DNA of 64,000 nucleotides from Bog-473 sp963726135 (GTDB lineage Bacteria > Actinomycetota > Acidimicrobiia > Acidimicrobiales > RAAP-2), in NCBI GenBank assembly GCA_963726135.1, contig CAVSBE010000007.1:10600-74599 (forward strand). Direction: 5' to 3'. The notes below the pieces were generated by a model. The model had not been told where the DNA came from. It ran no database searches and saw only the letters and a program-made list of their open reading frames with translations. Below, piece by piece: positions 42,005-51,730 of this stretch; the stretch's first letter is position 1, and every line of letters begins with the position of its first letter. The position numbers were made by a program, and so were the translations under genes.

Positions 42005-42529
42005 TCAAGGGCGCTCGCGAGTGACCCTCGCTCTTGGGTTGGGGGCGATCAGCTGTAGAGCCCGGCCCGCGGTGATCAGCGCGACGCCCATCACGGCGAT
42101 GCTGACGACGTCGATTGCACCCACGTGGAAGAGATTCCGTGGGCCGGGCCCTCCATCCACGACCCAAAGGCTTGCACCGACGAGGAACACGACCATCACG
42201 GATCCTCCCAGCCGGGCGAGGCGCGCCTCGAAGTGCAGCAACCTCGGCGACAACTCGATCCGCCGTCCCAATCGCACTGCCCCAACGGCAAGGCAAGTCA
42301 ATGCGATGGGGCTGAGCACCATCCATGCGATTTCGGCGGCCGGAAATGCGATCAGCGCACCCGGATGGGCCCAGTATGCGGTCATGAAGAGCGTCGCAGC
42401 CCACACGAACGCCGCCATTCCACCGGGGACGAGGCCCTGGTGCGCCCACTGGTGGCCACCGGTTCCTGGCCACCCGTTCGCGAAGTGACGACTCCCGACG
42501 ATCAGGATGCCGGCACCGGCCAAGGTCAC
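42005..42529 (-). CDS. Multi-helix membrane protein, unknown
   Basis: At least 174 residues with about five membrane helices. The loop SRHFANGWPGTGGHQWAHQG and the helix AFPAAEIAWMVLSPIALTCL are distinctive, but I do not recognise the family. Upstream of the GTG at 42529 the same frame stays open to about 42650 and encodes another hydrophobic helix (TAIGALAILPLAWATARAVL) with no start codon, so the true N-terminus may be longer or interrupted. It overlaps nothing and follows the thioesterase gene in the same direction. Confidence 0.6.
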   Translation of the reverse strand: MTLAGAGILIVGSRHFANGWPGTGGHQWAHQGLVPGGMAAFVWAATLFMTAYWAHPGALIAFPAAEIAWMVLSPIALTCLAVGAVRLGRRIELSPRLLHFEARLARLGGSVMVVFLVGASLWVVDGGPGPRNLFHVGAIDVVSIAVMGVALITAGRALQLIAPNPRARVTRERP

Positions 42530-42635
42530 GACCGACGAGGCGATGACGCAGCGTCGGCGCAGGACCGCCCTGGCCGTGGCCCACGCAAGAGGAAGGATGG
42601 CAAGGGCTCCGATGGCAGTTGGTGGCGATCGACGG

Positions 42636-43446
42636 TCAGGGCTCTATTGGAATGGTGGCCGCCCGGGCGTAGACGAGTGTGGTGAGCCGATCGGCTGATC
42701 TGTCCACGAGCTCTACCTGAATCGGCGCGCCGGGTCCGTCTCCGAGCAGAGAGCATCTCGTCTCGACGGGCCCGGCGCTTGTCTGCGCCAGGTACCGCAG
42801 ATCGAGATCGATCACCACGGTATCGACACCGAAGCGCGTCGACACCAGCTCCTCGGCCGCGACCTCGGCCAACAAGGCCACCATGGCGCCCTGAAGGGTT
42901 CCAGCGGGGTTGAGCAGCTCCGGAGCCACCTGCATCTGGACGGAACCCACCATCGGGTCGAGCACCAGGATGCCGGCCTCCTCTCGGAGGGGGCGCGTCA
43001 GGACGCTCGAACCGTCGAACATGGCAGTGATGCGTTCGATTGACACAGGAGGCTTCGGGGGATCCGTGGGGCGGCGCGCGCACCCGGGCGAATCCGATCG
43101 CGCCGGTCGCGACGGGTTCACCCCCACCGGCGACGAGATCCACCACCGCAGTCGCCGATCGCCCACCTTGTCGGAGGATCGTGCTCTGGGCAGAGATCGA
43201 CTCCGGTGCCGGCAGCGGGAGCATCCGCACCGACATGTCCGAGGTCAGCAGCCACGCGTCGGGGTCGTCGTCAAGGACGACCCCGACGGCGACGTCGATC
43301 ATGAACGCAATGACACTCGCTCGCACCACGCCGTGGCGCAGCACCTCGGTCCGCGGGCGCAGTTGCAGGCGGAACGCACCGTCACGGGTCTCGGCGGCGA
43401 CACCAAGCCGTGCCGGAACAGACGCACTGTCGCTGAAGTCGGTCAT
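42636..43446 (-). CDS. Double-hotdog acyl-CoA thioesterase-like protein (one frameshift)
   Basis: About 269 residues after removing one base from a GGGG run at 43067-43071. The N-terminal hotdog (RTEVLRHGVVRASVIAFMID, LLTSDMSVRML) and the C-terminal hotdog (PELLNPAGTLQGAMVALLAE, IDLDLRYLAQT) each have the PaaI-type N-P-A-G-x-L-H-G-like turn; in the second it is NPAGTLQG. Two tandem hotdogs suggest a self-contained dimer. The substrate is unknown. It is divergent from the sulfatase gene. Confidence 0.8.
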
Positions 43447-43560
43447 CGGTTCGCATGGCCGGACATGGGCCTGGGACGCTACCGGCGGTCAGGACCGGCG
43501 TCGATCAGGTGTCCCCACGGGTCGACCCGGCCAGCCCGGGCGTCTGGTTAACCTGCGTAG

Positions 43561-45203
43561 GTGAAGACGCCCAACATATTGCTGATCATGACCGACGAGG
43601 AGCGCTACCCTCCCCCGTACGAGTCCGACGCGGTCAAGTCATTTCGCAAGACTCAAATTGACGGCACGTGAGTCGATCAGGTCGTCTGGTGTCGAGTTCC
43701 ATCGACACTACGCGGGTTCCACGGCTTGCACGCCGAGTCGGGCCACGCTGTTCACGGGCCAGTACCCATCGCTCCACGGTGTCTCGTCAACCGATGGCGC
43801 GGCCAAGCAGAACACGGATCCAGCCATGAATTGGCTGGATCCCAACTCCGTGCCGACGCTCGGCGACTGGTTCCGTGCCGGCGGATACCAGACCCACTAC
43901 CGGGGCAAGTGGCACGTGTCGCACGCCGACCTGGTCATACCGGGGACCCACGAGGGATTGATGGCGTCGGACGACGAAGGAAAGCTGATTCCCGACGCGG
44001 TCGATGCCTACCGGCGGGCCGACCGGCTCGACCCGTTCGGCTTCTCAGGCTGGATCGGCCGGGAGCCACACGGTGCGGCGAAGTCCGATTGTGGCACCGT
44101 TCGAGACGGCGTCTTCGCCGAGCAGGTGGTCGAACTGTTCGACGACCTGGCTCAGGCACAACGAGAAGGCCCGTGGCTCGCCGTGGCATCCTTCGTCAAC
44201 CCCCACGACATCGCGTTCAGTGGCTTCGGTTGGGAACAATTACTCGGCTTCGGCCCTCCGGACAACACTGTGCCCGATATCCCAGAAGCGCCCTCTCAGG
44301 GTGACAGCTTCGCGGGTCGCCCGCCGTGCCAGGAGGCCTTCAAGGCCCTCTGGCCGAAGATGATCTTCGAATCGGCTGCCGACCTCGCCTATCGGCGGCT
44401 GTACTACTACTTGCAGAAAGTCGTCGATGAGTCCATCGGGCGGATCCTCGAGGCCCTACAGGATTCGGGGATGTTCGACGACACCATCGTTGCGTTCACC
44501 TCCGACCACGGCGACCTGATCGGCGCGCATGGAGGGCTGGTGCAGAAGTGGTTCAACGTGTTTGACGAGGCTACACGCGTGCCATTGCTGGTCTCGGGCC
44601 CGGGCATCGCCCAGATCGACGGCGGAATTTCGACGCCCACGAGCCACGTCGATGTCATCCCGACCTTGCTGGGCCTGGCCGGTATCGATCCCGAGAAGGC
44701 GACGGCAGGTGTCAGCGCTCACCACGAGGAAGTGCACGCACTGCCCGGCCGGGACTTGAGCGTCGTGCTTGCCGGGAAGGCGAGCGCCACGTCGGCGGCC
44801 TCACCCGTGTACTTCATGACGGAGGACAATCCCTCGAGAGGTTTGAACCAGGTCAACATCTTGAGCGGGTCGCCCTTCGAGGCGGTGGCTGGGGCGTCGA
44901 ACATCGAGTCGGTAGTCGCAGCCCTCCCCACCGGTCCCGGGGGGAACCGAAGAGCTCTGGAAACTCAACCACTATTACGAACGGCTCGACGAATGGAATG
45001 AGGACAAGGGCTTCGCCAAGAATCCGTTTCTGGCCCCCGCGGCAGATCCCATCTTTGAACTGCACAATCTCACCATCGACCCCGAAGAGCGTCAGAATCG
45101 GGCCGCCGATGGTAACGGTGCTCTGAGCCAACTCACCTCGATACTCGACAATGAGCGTGACGCAAAGCGACTCGTCCCGACGCGTCGGAACCCGGTGGGT
45201 TAG
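43561..45203 (+). CDS. Type I sulfatase (two frameshifts)
   Basis: About 546 residues after removing one base from AAA at 43655-43657 and one from a GGGGGG run at 44939-44944. The N-terminus reads KTPNILLIMTDEERYPPPYE; the formylglycine motif CTPSRATLFTGQYP starts at Cys56 of the corrected protein. Metal and substrate residues appear in YRGKWHVSHAD and AFTSDHGDLIGAHGGLVQKW. The C-terminus continues EELWKLNHYYERLDEWNEDK after the second shift. It is a cytosolic-type sulfatase (no signal peptide) acting on an unknown sulfate ester. It needs a formylglycine-generating enzyme, which is not in the window. Confidence 0.9.
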
Positions 45204-45288
45204 GGCGTCGGGAGCGCCACACGTACTGCAGCTGTCGAAACCGCGTCAGGTCCAGGCCCGCCGGCCGACGCGTGTTCCCTGGACATCG

Positions 45289-45696
45289 TCAGGGAGTCGC
45301 CGCCCGCTGTTGCAGGTAGACACTGAGGTGCCGGATCCGGGCGTGTTCATCGAACTCGAAGACGGTCAGGGAGTTGACCACGTTGACGGCACTTCCTCGG
45401 CGATGACGCTCCTCGATTTCGTAGTAGACCAAGGGTGCGACCTCCGAGATCCGCCTGACCGTCGTCTCGAACGAGTCGATCGACGACGCCCATTGCGTCA
45501 ACATCTCGGTGTACTGCGCCCAGCCCTGTTGCTCCAGGAACGTGCCGAGCCTCTCGAAGTTCTCGACGTCGATGAACGTGGCCAGCGGGCCCCAGTCGGA
45601 TGATGATCCGACGGTCGGCACCAGGTGCTTCATGGTTCGCTCGTACTCGAGCACCCTGTTGGTCAGTGGGCTCGTCCCTCCGGCGCTCGGTGTCAT
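45289..45696 (-). CDS. SnoaL/NTF2-like protein
   Basis: A 135-residue alpha+beta protein. VPTVGSSSDWGPLATFIDVE, QWASSIDSFETTVRRISEVA and NSLTVFEFDEHARIRHLSVY fit the SnoaL-like NTF2 fold. The last strand motif (FEFDE-ARIRHLSVY) is typical. Members are isomerases, cyclases or hydrolases for small polycyclic substrates. It lies 37 bases downstream of the reductase gene on the same strand and probably shares its operator-controlled transcript. Confidence 0.75.
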   Translation of the reverse strand: MTPSAGGTSPLTNRVLEYERTMKHLVPTVGSSSDWGPLATFIDVENFERLGTFLEQQGWAQYTEMLTQWASSIDSFETTVRRISEVAPLVYYEIEERHRRGSAVNVVNSLTVFEFDEHARIRHLSVYLQQRAATP

Positions 45697-45733
45697 CGTC
45701 CTATTGCCCTGAATGCGGCACCGATAGTCTCTG

Positions 45734-46828
45734 TCACGACGCAGGCCGAGGGCCGCGGGCCAAGATGTGCGGAAGGTCCTCGGTCGTCAGGATGCCGGGC
45801 GGCGCTGCGCAGACGTAGGGGATGGCGTTGACCGGCCCGTTCGCGTTGAACGCAGGCACATAGGACGCCAACTCGTCGAGGGCCACCGGGAACGGCATGC
45901 GCAAGTCGATCGGCGCGTCCCCGTGCACACGGATCCGCCATCCGGTGGGCTGGAGCCCCCAGTCTGGTTCCACGTCCATGGCGACGAACCCGTACTGGGT
46001 GAACCGGACGCGGTCCTCCCTGCCGTTGCGACCGGTCACGATGATGCGCTGCGCGGCCGCCGTCCCTGCCTCGATCTTGCCGGCGACGATCTCGAGATCC
46101 TCCTTGGCGGCCGCTACGCCGCCCTCGGCGGTCCACTCGTCGATGTCAAGACCAGCCAGGTCGGCAAGCACCGTCAGCGCGGGTTGGTATTCACCGAAGA
46201 GATGGTTCTTGCGCCGTTCGGGGTCGAACTCTGCCAGGGGCTTACCGAAGCGCATCTGTTCCATGACCATGTGCGGCGACGGCCGGTGCGAGAGGTCTCC
46301 GAATTCCTCGATCTCGATCAGGTCGACCCGACGCTGGATCGAGAGGAGCGCCAACGGGAGGGTCTCGGTGACAAAGCCCGGATCACTCCCGCTTGCCCAC
46401 ACCGAGGCATTTCCCCGCCGGCAGGCATCGAGGATCCGGGTTCGGTTCGCCTCACTGAGGCGCACCGCTCGGGCGATGAGATCGGTGCACGTGGAGACGA
46501 CGTTGGTCCCCTTCTCGAGGAGGGCCACCACGTCGTCGACGAGCTCGTCTTGGGTCAGCCCGGCTCGGGTCTGTCCGGTGCCCGTGGCGCGGGCCATGTA
46601 GACGCAGCAATCAGCGTCCAGCTTCAAGATGGCGTCCCGGTCCGTGGTCGCGGCGACGCCGGTCGCCCCGCGGCCGCACAGCTCGCCGACATCGACACCG
46701 TCCTTGGCCTGGTCGTAGACCCGGACGCCGACCACCTTGTACGACGGATCTCGGATCAGCTCGCGCAAGGCCCGTTGTCCGGTGTTCCCGGTCGCCCACT
46801 GAATAACGCGATATTCCCTCGAAGCCAT
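45734..46828 (-). CDS. Dihydrodipicolinate-reductase-like dehydrogenase
   Basis: A 364-residue NAD(P)-dependent protein. The Rossmann start is YRVIQWATGNTGQRALRELI; NVVSTCTDLIARAVRLSEAN and ASVWASGSDPGFVTETLPLA follow. Proteins of this type occur in actinobacterial steroid and terpene clusters, often annotated as dihydrodipicolinate reductase by fold only. The lysine-biosynthesis motifs of true DapB are absent. The probable TetR operator CTAGTCGATCGTCTAG lies 45 bases upstream of the start. Confidence 0.85.
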   Translation of the reverse strand: MASREYRVIQWATGNTGQRALRELIRDPSYKVVGVRVYDQAKDGVDVGELCGRGATGVAATTDRDAILKLDADCCVYMARATGTGQTRAGLTQDELVDDVVALLEKGTNVVSTCTDLIARAVRLSEANRTRILDACRRGNASVWASGSDPGFVTETLPLALLSIQRRVDLIEIEEFGDLSHRPSPHMVMEQMRFGKPLAEFDPERRKNHLFGEYQPALTVLADLAGLDIDEWTAEGGVAAAKEDLEIVAGKIEAGTAAAQRIIVTGRNGREDRVRFTQYGFVAMDVEPDWGLQPTGWRIRVHGDAPIDLRMPFPVALDELASYVPAFNANGPVNAIPYVCAAPPGILTTEDLPHILARGPRPAS

Positions 46829-46872
46829 TGGACACCCTCCTCATGCGGCCTGAGGGAAGGGTAACTGCTGTA

Positions 46873-46888
46873 CTAGTCGATCGTCTAG
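46873..46888. promoter_or_regulatory. Probable TetR operator, site 1
   Basis: CTAGTCGATCGTCTAG, symmetrical except for two T/T positions, sits between the reductase start and the TetR stop. The identical 16 bases recur at 48419-48434 in the SDR/P450 divergent promoter. A repeated exact palindrome around a TetR gene is the expected pattern for its operator. It is a candidate by position and repetition only. Confidence 0.7.
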
Positions 46889-46914
46889 TGATGATCGCCT
46901 GGCGTTTCGTCGAG

Positions 46915-47493
46915 TCAGCGGAACCTCTTGGCGAGGCGGAGTAGTTCCGAACGGAGGGTCTCGTCGTCCATGTCGTTGAGCATGGGATGCATGACGGCCC
47001 CGCTGAGCGCAGCCATGAACATCGCCGTCTGCATGTGGCGGTGTCGACCGGTCGCCGGACCCATCAAGAGGTCGGTGAGGCGGTCGAGGACCCGGTGATA
47101 GCGGTCGTGCTCAGCAAAGACACCAAGGACGACGGGGTCGCTCAAGATCACGTTGACCGTGCGCCGGCGGTCGACGGCGAGGTCGACGATTCCCTTGAGC
47201 AGGAGCTGGCGCTGCCGGGTCCGGGACGGCGCAACTTCGGCCTGGTCCAGGACCGCCTCGAGCCTTGAGAGTTCGTCCTCAGCGGCTGCCAGCACGATCT
47301 CGTCCTTGGTCCTGAACTGGTAGAAGAGCGCGGCCTTCGTGACACCGATGGCGTCCGCGATCATCTGGAGTGAGGTACCACCCACCCCACGGGTGGCGAA
47401 CAACTCCAGCGAAGCGGCAACGATCCGGGCCTGTGGACGCGTGAGCGGAGCTCGAGGGGATGCTGGCTCATTGGCCACCTCGGCGTGACTCAT
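46915..47493 (-). CDS. TetR-family transcriptional regulator
   Basis: A 192-residue regulator. The N-terminal HTH is RIVAASLELFATRGVGGTSLQMIADAIGV with recognition helix TKAALFYQFRTKDEI. The C-terminal ligand domain is ~120 residues with no recognised signature. It sits between two genes that carry the same palindrome, so it probably represses the reductase/SnoaL transcript and the SDR/P450 pair in response to a hydrophobic substrate. Its own start is 74 bases from the downstream end of the SDR gene. Confidence 0.92.
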   Translation of the reverse strand: MSHAEVANEPASPRAPLTRPQARIVAASLELFATRGVGGTSLQMIADAIGVTKAALFYQFRTKDEIVLAAAEDELSRLEAVLDQAEVAPSRTRQRQLLLKGIVDLAVDRRRTVNVILSDPVVLGVFAEHDRYHRVLDRLTDLLMGPATGRHRHMQTAMFMAALSGAVMHPMLNDMDDETLRSELLRLAKRFR

Positions 47494-47567
47494 GCAGCGA
47501 GCCTACGGGTTCGCCGTCCTTCTCGACGATCGTTGTCGTCGCCGCTGGAGGGCGCCCGACTGAGGAG

Positions 47568-48314
47568 TCAGGCCAAGGTAGCTGTCATTCCGCCGTCGAT
47601 CGGGATGATGGCTCCCGTGATGTAGCTCGCTCGATCGGAAGCGAGGAATGCCGCGAGCTCGGCCACCTCTTCTGGTTGGCCACCTCGCTTGAGTGCCGTA
47701 CCTCCAACCAGCTCAGGACGGCGCTCGGCTGCACCGGGCCCGCCGGACATCTCGGTCTCGATGAAACCTGGGCAGATGCACACCGCACGGATGCCCTGTG
47801 AGCCGTACTCAACGGCGGCGGCCTTGGTGATGGCGATCGTGCCGGCTTTGGCGGCTGAATAGAGACTGACAGGAAACGGAGTCGCGTTCATTCCGCCAGT
47901 AGAGGACCAGTTCAAGATCACACCGCCGCCCGTTGGAAGCATCGTCTTGAGTCCGTGCTTGGTGCAGAGCACGACGCCGCGGAGATCTACGTCGATGATG
48001 CGGTCAAAGTCTTCCATTGTGACTTCGGCCAGAGCACCGGCGCTGCCGATGCCGGCGACATTCAGTACGGCGTCAACCCTCCCGAAGGCATTGATCGCTG
48101 CCGAGAACATTGCCTCGACTTGATCCTCCCTCGTGACATCGCAGCGGAACGGCACAACCCCGTCACCAAGTTCGGCGGCCGTTTCTTCCTCACGCCCGCT
48201 GATGTCTGCAGCGAGCACGCGTGCCCCTTCCCGCACGAAGACACGGGTCGACGCACGCGCCATACCCGACCCGGCTCCCGTGATCACCGCTACCTTGCCG
48301 TCGAGCTCTGCCAT
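47568..48314 (-). CDS. SDR family oxidoreductase
   Basis: A 248-residue classical SDR. TGAGSGMARASTRVFVREGA is the cofactor loop, ADIS after strand 2 favours NAD, NVAGIG and the catalytic region NWSSTGGMNATPFPVSLYSA with YSAAK follow, and FIETEM and IPIDGGMTA end the protein. The ATG at 48314 opens the fold directly; the open frame extends upstream without homology. The start is 105 bases from the shared operator, and the gene is divergent from the P450. Confidence 0.92.
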   Translation of the reverse strand: MAELDGKVAVITGAGSGMARASTRVFVREGARVLAADISGREEETAAELGDGVVPFRCDVTREDQVEAMFSAAINAFGRVDAVLNVAGIGSAGALAEVTMEDFDRIIDVDLRGVVLCTKHGLKTMLPTGGGVILNWSSTGGMNATPFPVSLYSAAKAGTIAITKAAAVEYGSQGIRAVCICPGFIETEMSGGPGAAERRPELVGGTALKRGGQPEEVAELAAFLASDRASYITGAIIPIDGGMTATLA

Positions 48315-48418
48315 GTCGATCCTGGTCTCGGTGCGCCATCGCCAGACTTCTCCAGAGCGACCGAGCGCCGACGGGCACTCGTCGACCAGCGATGGCCACA
48401 GTTGGTCTGTTGCCAAAT

Positions 48419-48434
48419 CTAGTCGATCGTCTAG
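48419..48434. promoter_or_regulatory. Probable TetR operator, site 2
   Basis: Second exact copy of CTAGTCGATCGTCTAG, located between the divergent SDR and P450 starts (52 bases before the P450 ATG). It could control both directions. See the copy at 46873-46888. Confidence 0.7.
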
Positions 48435-48486
48435 ACTGCGGCGTGCAAGAACGCTGAGTATCCGTCACAGAGCTGGGGTAGGAGCT

Positions 48487-49683
48487 ATGACGACGACGAC
48501 AGACGTCTACTACGACCCGTACGACCGTTCGATCGACGATGATCCCTATCCCGTGTACCGGCGACTTCGAGACGAGGCACCGCTCTACTACAACGAGGAG
48601 CACGACTTCTACGCCGTGAGCCGGTTCCACGACGTCCAGCGGGCGTTCCTCGACCGAGAGACCTACAGCTCGGCGCGCGGCGCTGTCCTCGAGTTCATCA
48701 AGGCGGACATCGACTTCCCTTCGGGAGTCGTGATCTTCGAGGATCCCCCGATTCACGATGTCCATCGTGGCTTGCTCTCGCGGGTATTCACCCCCAAGAA
48801 AGTTGAGGAGCTCGAGCCGAAGATCCGCGCTTTCTGCCAGCAGGCGCTTGATCCGCTGGTCGGACGCGAGAAATTCGACTTCGTGACTGACCTCGGCGCG
48901 CAGCTGCCCATGCGGACGATCGGGATGCTGCTCGGCGTCCCCGAGTCAGCTCAGGAAGAGGCCAGGGACAGGGCCGTTGCAAGCTTGAGTACGGAACCGG
49001 GAAAGCCGATGGAGGTCTCGGCGGACAACATCGGCCAAGCCGACTTCTACGCCGAGTACATCGACTGGCGCGCAACCCATCCTTCTGATGACCTGATGAC
49101 GGAGCTCTTGTTCGTCGAATTCGAGGACGAGACGGGCCAGGTCCGTCGATTGACCAGGGACGAGGTACTCCTTTACGTGAGCGTGGTGTCCACCGCCGGG
49201 AACGAGACGACCAATCGCCTGATCGGCTGGATGGGCAAGGTGCTCGCCGAGGAACCGGACCAACGGCGCGAGCTCGTGGCGGACCGTTCACTCGTGCACG
49301 ACGCCATCGAAGAGCTCCTTCGTTACGAACCCCCGACTCCGCACGTTGCGCGCTACGTGACCCAACCCGTCGAGGTCCACGGTCAGACCGTTTCCGCGGG
49401 CAGCGCCATGGTGTGTTTGAGCGGGTCCGCCAACCGTGACGAGCGGCGCTTCTCCGATCCCGATCGGTTCGACATTCGTCGCGAGATGGGTCAACAGCAC
49501 TTCACGTTCGGCCGTGGGATCCATTATTGCCTCGGGGCGGCGTTGGCGCGGCTCGAGGGCCGAATCGCGCTCGACGAGGTACTGACGAGGTTCCCCGATT
49601 GGGACGTGGATTGGGAGAACGCGACACGGGCGCCCACGTCCACCGTTCGGGGGTGGCAGACGCTTCCCGTCTTTGTCACTTAG
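48487..49683 (+). CDS. Cytochrome P450
   Basis: A 398-residue soluble bacterial P450. The I-helix oxygen motif is STAGNETTNRLIGW near residue 238, the ExxR motif AIEELLRYEPPTPHVAR near 280, and the heme loop FGRGIHYCLGAALARLEG with the Cys ligand near 348. The N-terminus YYDPYDRSIDDDPYPVYRRL is typical of class I enzymes. It needs a ferredoxin and reductase, none of which is adjacent. It probably hydroxylates a terpene, steroid or alkyl substrate together with the divergent SDR. GGAG lies just before the ATG. Confidence 0.95.
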   Translation: MTTTTDVYYDPYDRSIDDDPYPVYRRLRDEAPLYYNEEHDFYAVSRFHDVQRAFLDRETYSSARGAVLEFIKADIDFPSGVVIFEDPPIHDVHRGLLSRVFTPKKVEELEPKIRAFCQQALDPLVGREKFDFVTDLGAQLPMRTIGMLLGVPESAQEEARDRAVASLSTEPGKPMEVSADNIGQADFYAEYIDWRATHPSDDLMTELLFVEFEDETGQVRRLTRDEVLLYVSVVSTAGNETTNRLIGWMGKVLAEEPDQRRELVADRSLVHDAIEELLRYEPPTPHVARYVTQPVEVHGQTVSAGSAMVCLSGSANRDERRFSDPDRFDIRREMGQQHFTFGRGIHYCLGAALARLEGRIALDEVLTRFPDWDVDWENATRAPTSTVRGWQTLPVFVT

Positions 49684-49972
49684 AGCCGCACGGTGAAACG
49701 GCTCAGATGTTGGATACGTCGATTCTCCAGTTGTCGGAAGTTCGGGAATCACCAACGCCTCACTGGCCGATCCGCTCGGCACGACGTTCCTCCCTGTACT
49801 GGCCACGTCGTCGGGAGAAGTGCTCGCATTCGGGCAGCGTCCTAGCTGATTTGGCCAGTAGCGGTTTGCTGTCCTTTGGGTGGCCCGTTTGCCCGAGGGT
49901 GGGGCAGTTGCACAGCAACGGTCAGAACACCCGCCGTATTGCTGACAAAAGAGACCCATGCTCTAATGGGCC
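49684..49972. other. Gap after P450, no clear gene
   Basis: No credible complete gene in 289 bases. One plus-strand frame from about 49710 to 49850 reads like protein (VVGSSGITNASLADPLGTTF) but has no start and ends in TAG-region sequence, so it may be a remnant. CCCAT...ATGGG near 49957-49970 forms a small hairpin directly before the next start. The base composition becomes more AT-rich from here on. Confidence 0.4.
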
Positions 49973-50158
49973 GTGTTCTACCTCTTGATCTTCAGCCTGC
50001 TCGCCGTTGTCCTAGTCGTCGGGGGTATCACCACCATGAACCGTCGGCGAAAGAATCTGGACCGCGAAGAGGGGCACACGACCCACAGGGATGCCAGCCC
50101 TCGTAATCGGAAGACGAAGCGAGCGCAATCAAGGCATGACAGGCGCAAGCGCCATTGA
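49973..50158 (+). CDS. Small single-helix membrane protein with basic tail
   Basis: Sixty-one residues: one N-terminal membrane helix (FYLLIFSLLAVVLVVGGI) followed by a very basic tail rich in Arg, Lys and His (NRRRKNLDREEGHTTHRD). The start is GTG. Layout (helix then basic cytosolic tail) is common for small actinobacterial membrane proteins of unknown role. No neighbours in the same direction. Confidence 0.5.
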   Translation: MFYLLIFSLLAVVLVVGGITTMNRRRKNLDREEGHTTHRDASPRNRKTKRAQSRHDRRKRH

Positions 50159-50356
50159 CTCCGTGAGGATGTCAAAACGATGCCGGTCCATACTCAGCGG
50201 GGGTATCTCCGTTCGCCGGGTAGGTGGGACACTCCAGCACGGTGGGGCACCCCTCAATCCTGCTCCGCCAGGTGGTCTCGACGGCGTGGGACCTGTTACG
50301 CAGCTCGCCTCCAGTCGGCTACGCAAGCACCCGAGGGCTACTGGCCCCTCTTATCT

Positions 50357-51126
50357 TCATCCCAAGAGCTCCACGATCATGGCGAGTGCCTCGTCGATGG
50401 GGATGGCGTAACTACCGGTGCCGTAGGTAGCAGTCGCCGTATCGATTCCCACGACCCCGCCGTCGGCGTCGACGAGTGGACCTCCCGAGTCACCGGGGAT
50501 CAACTGTGCATCCGTCTCGATAAGTCCGTTGAGCTGCTGCTCACTCGATCCACCCACTTCGGCCTGCTCGCTGGCGGGCTGTTGGAGCGCAGTCACCGAC
50601 CCCCCTGCATAGCTGGGCGCCCCCCACCGTTGGCATTGCCGACTCCGACGACGCCTTCTCCGAGAGCGAGAGAGGCCGAGTCGCCTAACCTTGCCGTTGC
50701 AAGCCCGCTGGCCCTGTCGAGTTGCAGCACCGCCACGTCAGTTGCGGGGTCGGCACCGACGACAACCGCGCCATAGGCCTGTCCGTTGCCCACGTCGGTG
50801 GCCATCACGTGCGTGGCATTGCTCACCACGTGGTTGTTCGTGAGGATCTCACCCGAAGACGTCAATACGATCCCGGTTCCGAACCTCTCGCTGCCTCCCG
50901 GTAGTGTGGTTTCGATTTCCACGAGGGTCGGATCGACGGCCTGCGCGATGGCGCTCGTGTCCGACGGCGCTCCAACGGCGACACTGTTGACTTGCTCCGC
51001 TGCTCCTTCTCCGGAACCCGAGGGAGTATTGGGTTGTGTGGCAGGAGACGGAACGATCGACACGATTGGGAAGGTTCTGGGCAGAGACACCATCTGAGGA
51101 CTAGTCGTTGTGGTCGTGGAAGGCAC
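50357..51126 (-). CDS. HtrA-like (S1C) trypsin-type serine protease (frameshifted)
   Basis: About 256 residues after restoring one lost base near 50620-50634. The triad is visible: His in GEILTNNHVVSNATHV, Asp in VVGADPATDVAVLQLD and Ser in LIPGDSGGPLVDADGGVVGI, the last in the second frame. A Thr-rich N-terminus (MPSTTTTTSPQMVSLP) precedes the protease. No PDZ domain follows. Family members are anchored or secreted. Here an N-terminal helix is not in frame; a hydrophobic segment encoded just upstream (51235-51543) may be the lost anchor. It could equally be a decaying gene. Confidence 0.75.
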
Positions 51127-51730
51127 GGTTGACGGAGTTTCGCGGGCAACACCGTCGGCGGACCCGTTGGAGTGGATTCGTGCCCTCGTCGTGCTGGAGC
51201 CTCCCCGTGAGGGAATTCACCATGGGAGTTCTAACTACGTGCAACCGCGTAACCAGGAGCCATCAATTGGAGGAAGAACTGCGAAGCACAACACCGTCGC
51301 CAGAGTTACTCCGACTGCCTGCACGCCCGGATGCCTCACCATCCAGCGCAAGAGTCGGCGCGGAGCGCTGCCGTAGGCGGGTCCGACGGCTCCATGTGAC
51401 GGAGTGAGCGGGCGCTCAGTGTCGATGCACTCTTCGCCGGTTATGGACTCGCATGGTGGTGCTAGCGAACCCGCGTGGTTCAGGCGATTCTTCCGCGTCC
51501 ATGAGTTTAGTCTCCTGCTTTCTCCCCGCCGGATGGTTCTCACACGCCCGAGCAGCCGAGATCCGGCTCAAGTGGGTTCAAGTTCGCCGTAATCCTTCTG
51601 CCCGCACAATGTGCCGCGGCGACGACGAGCCAGAGGGCCGCTTGATCGATCACAGCCTTTCTGCACGGATGCGTCCTATCCCACCAAAGTTGCTGGTTTC
51701 TGAACAAGTTGTGACACTTGTGTGACGAGG
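51127..51730. other. Degenerate stretch upstream of protease
   Basis: No intact gene is visible in 604 bases. On the minus strand, 51235-51543 is open and contains a hydrophobic helix (AVGVTLATVLCFAVLPPI) after a basic region (RRLLRWMVRHPG), which is the arrangement expected for the missing membrane anchor of the protease. The intervening 110 bases are open in the protease frame only from just after TGAATTCCC. More than one indel would be needed to join them. Confidence 0.35.
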
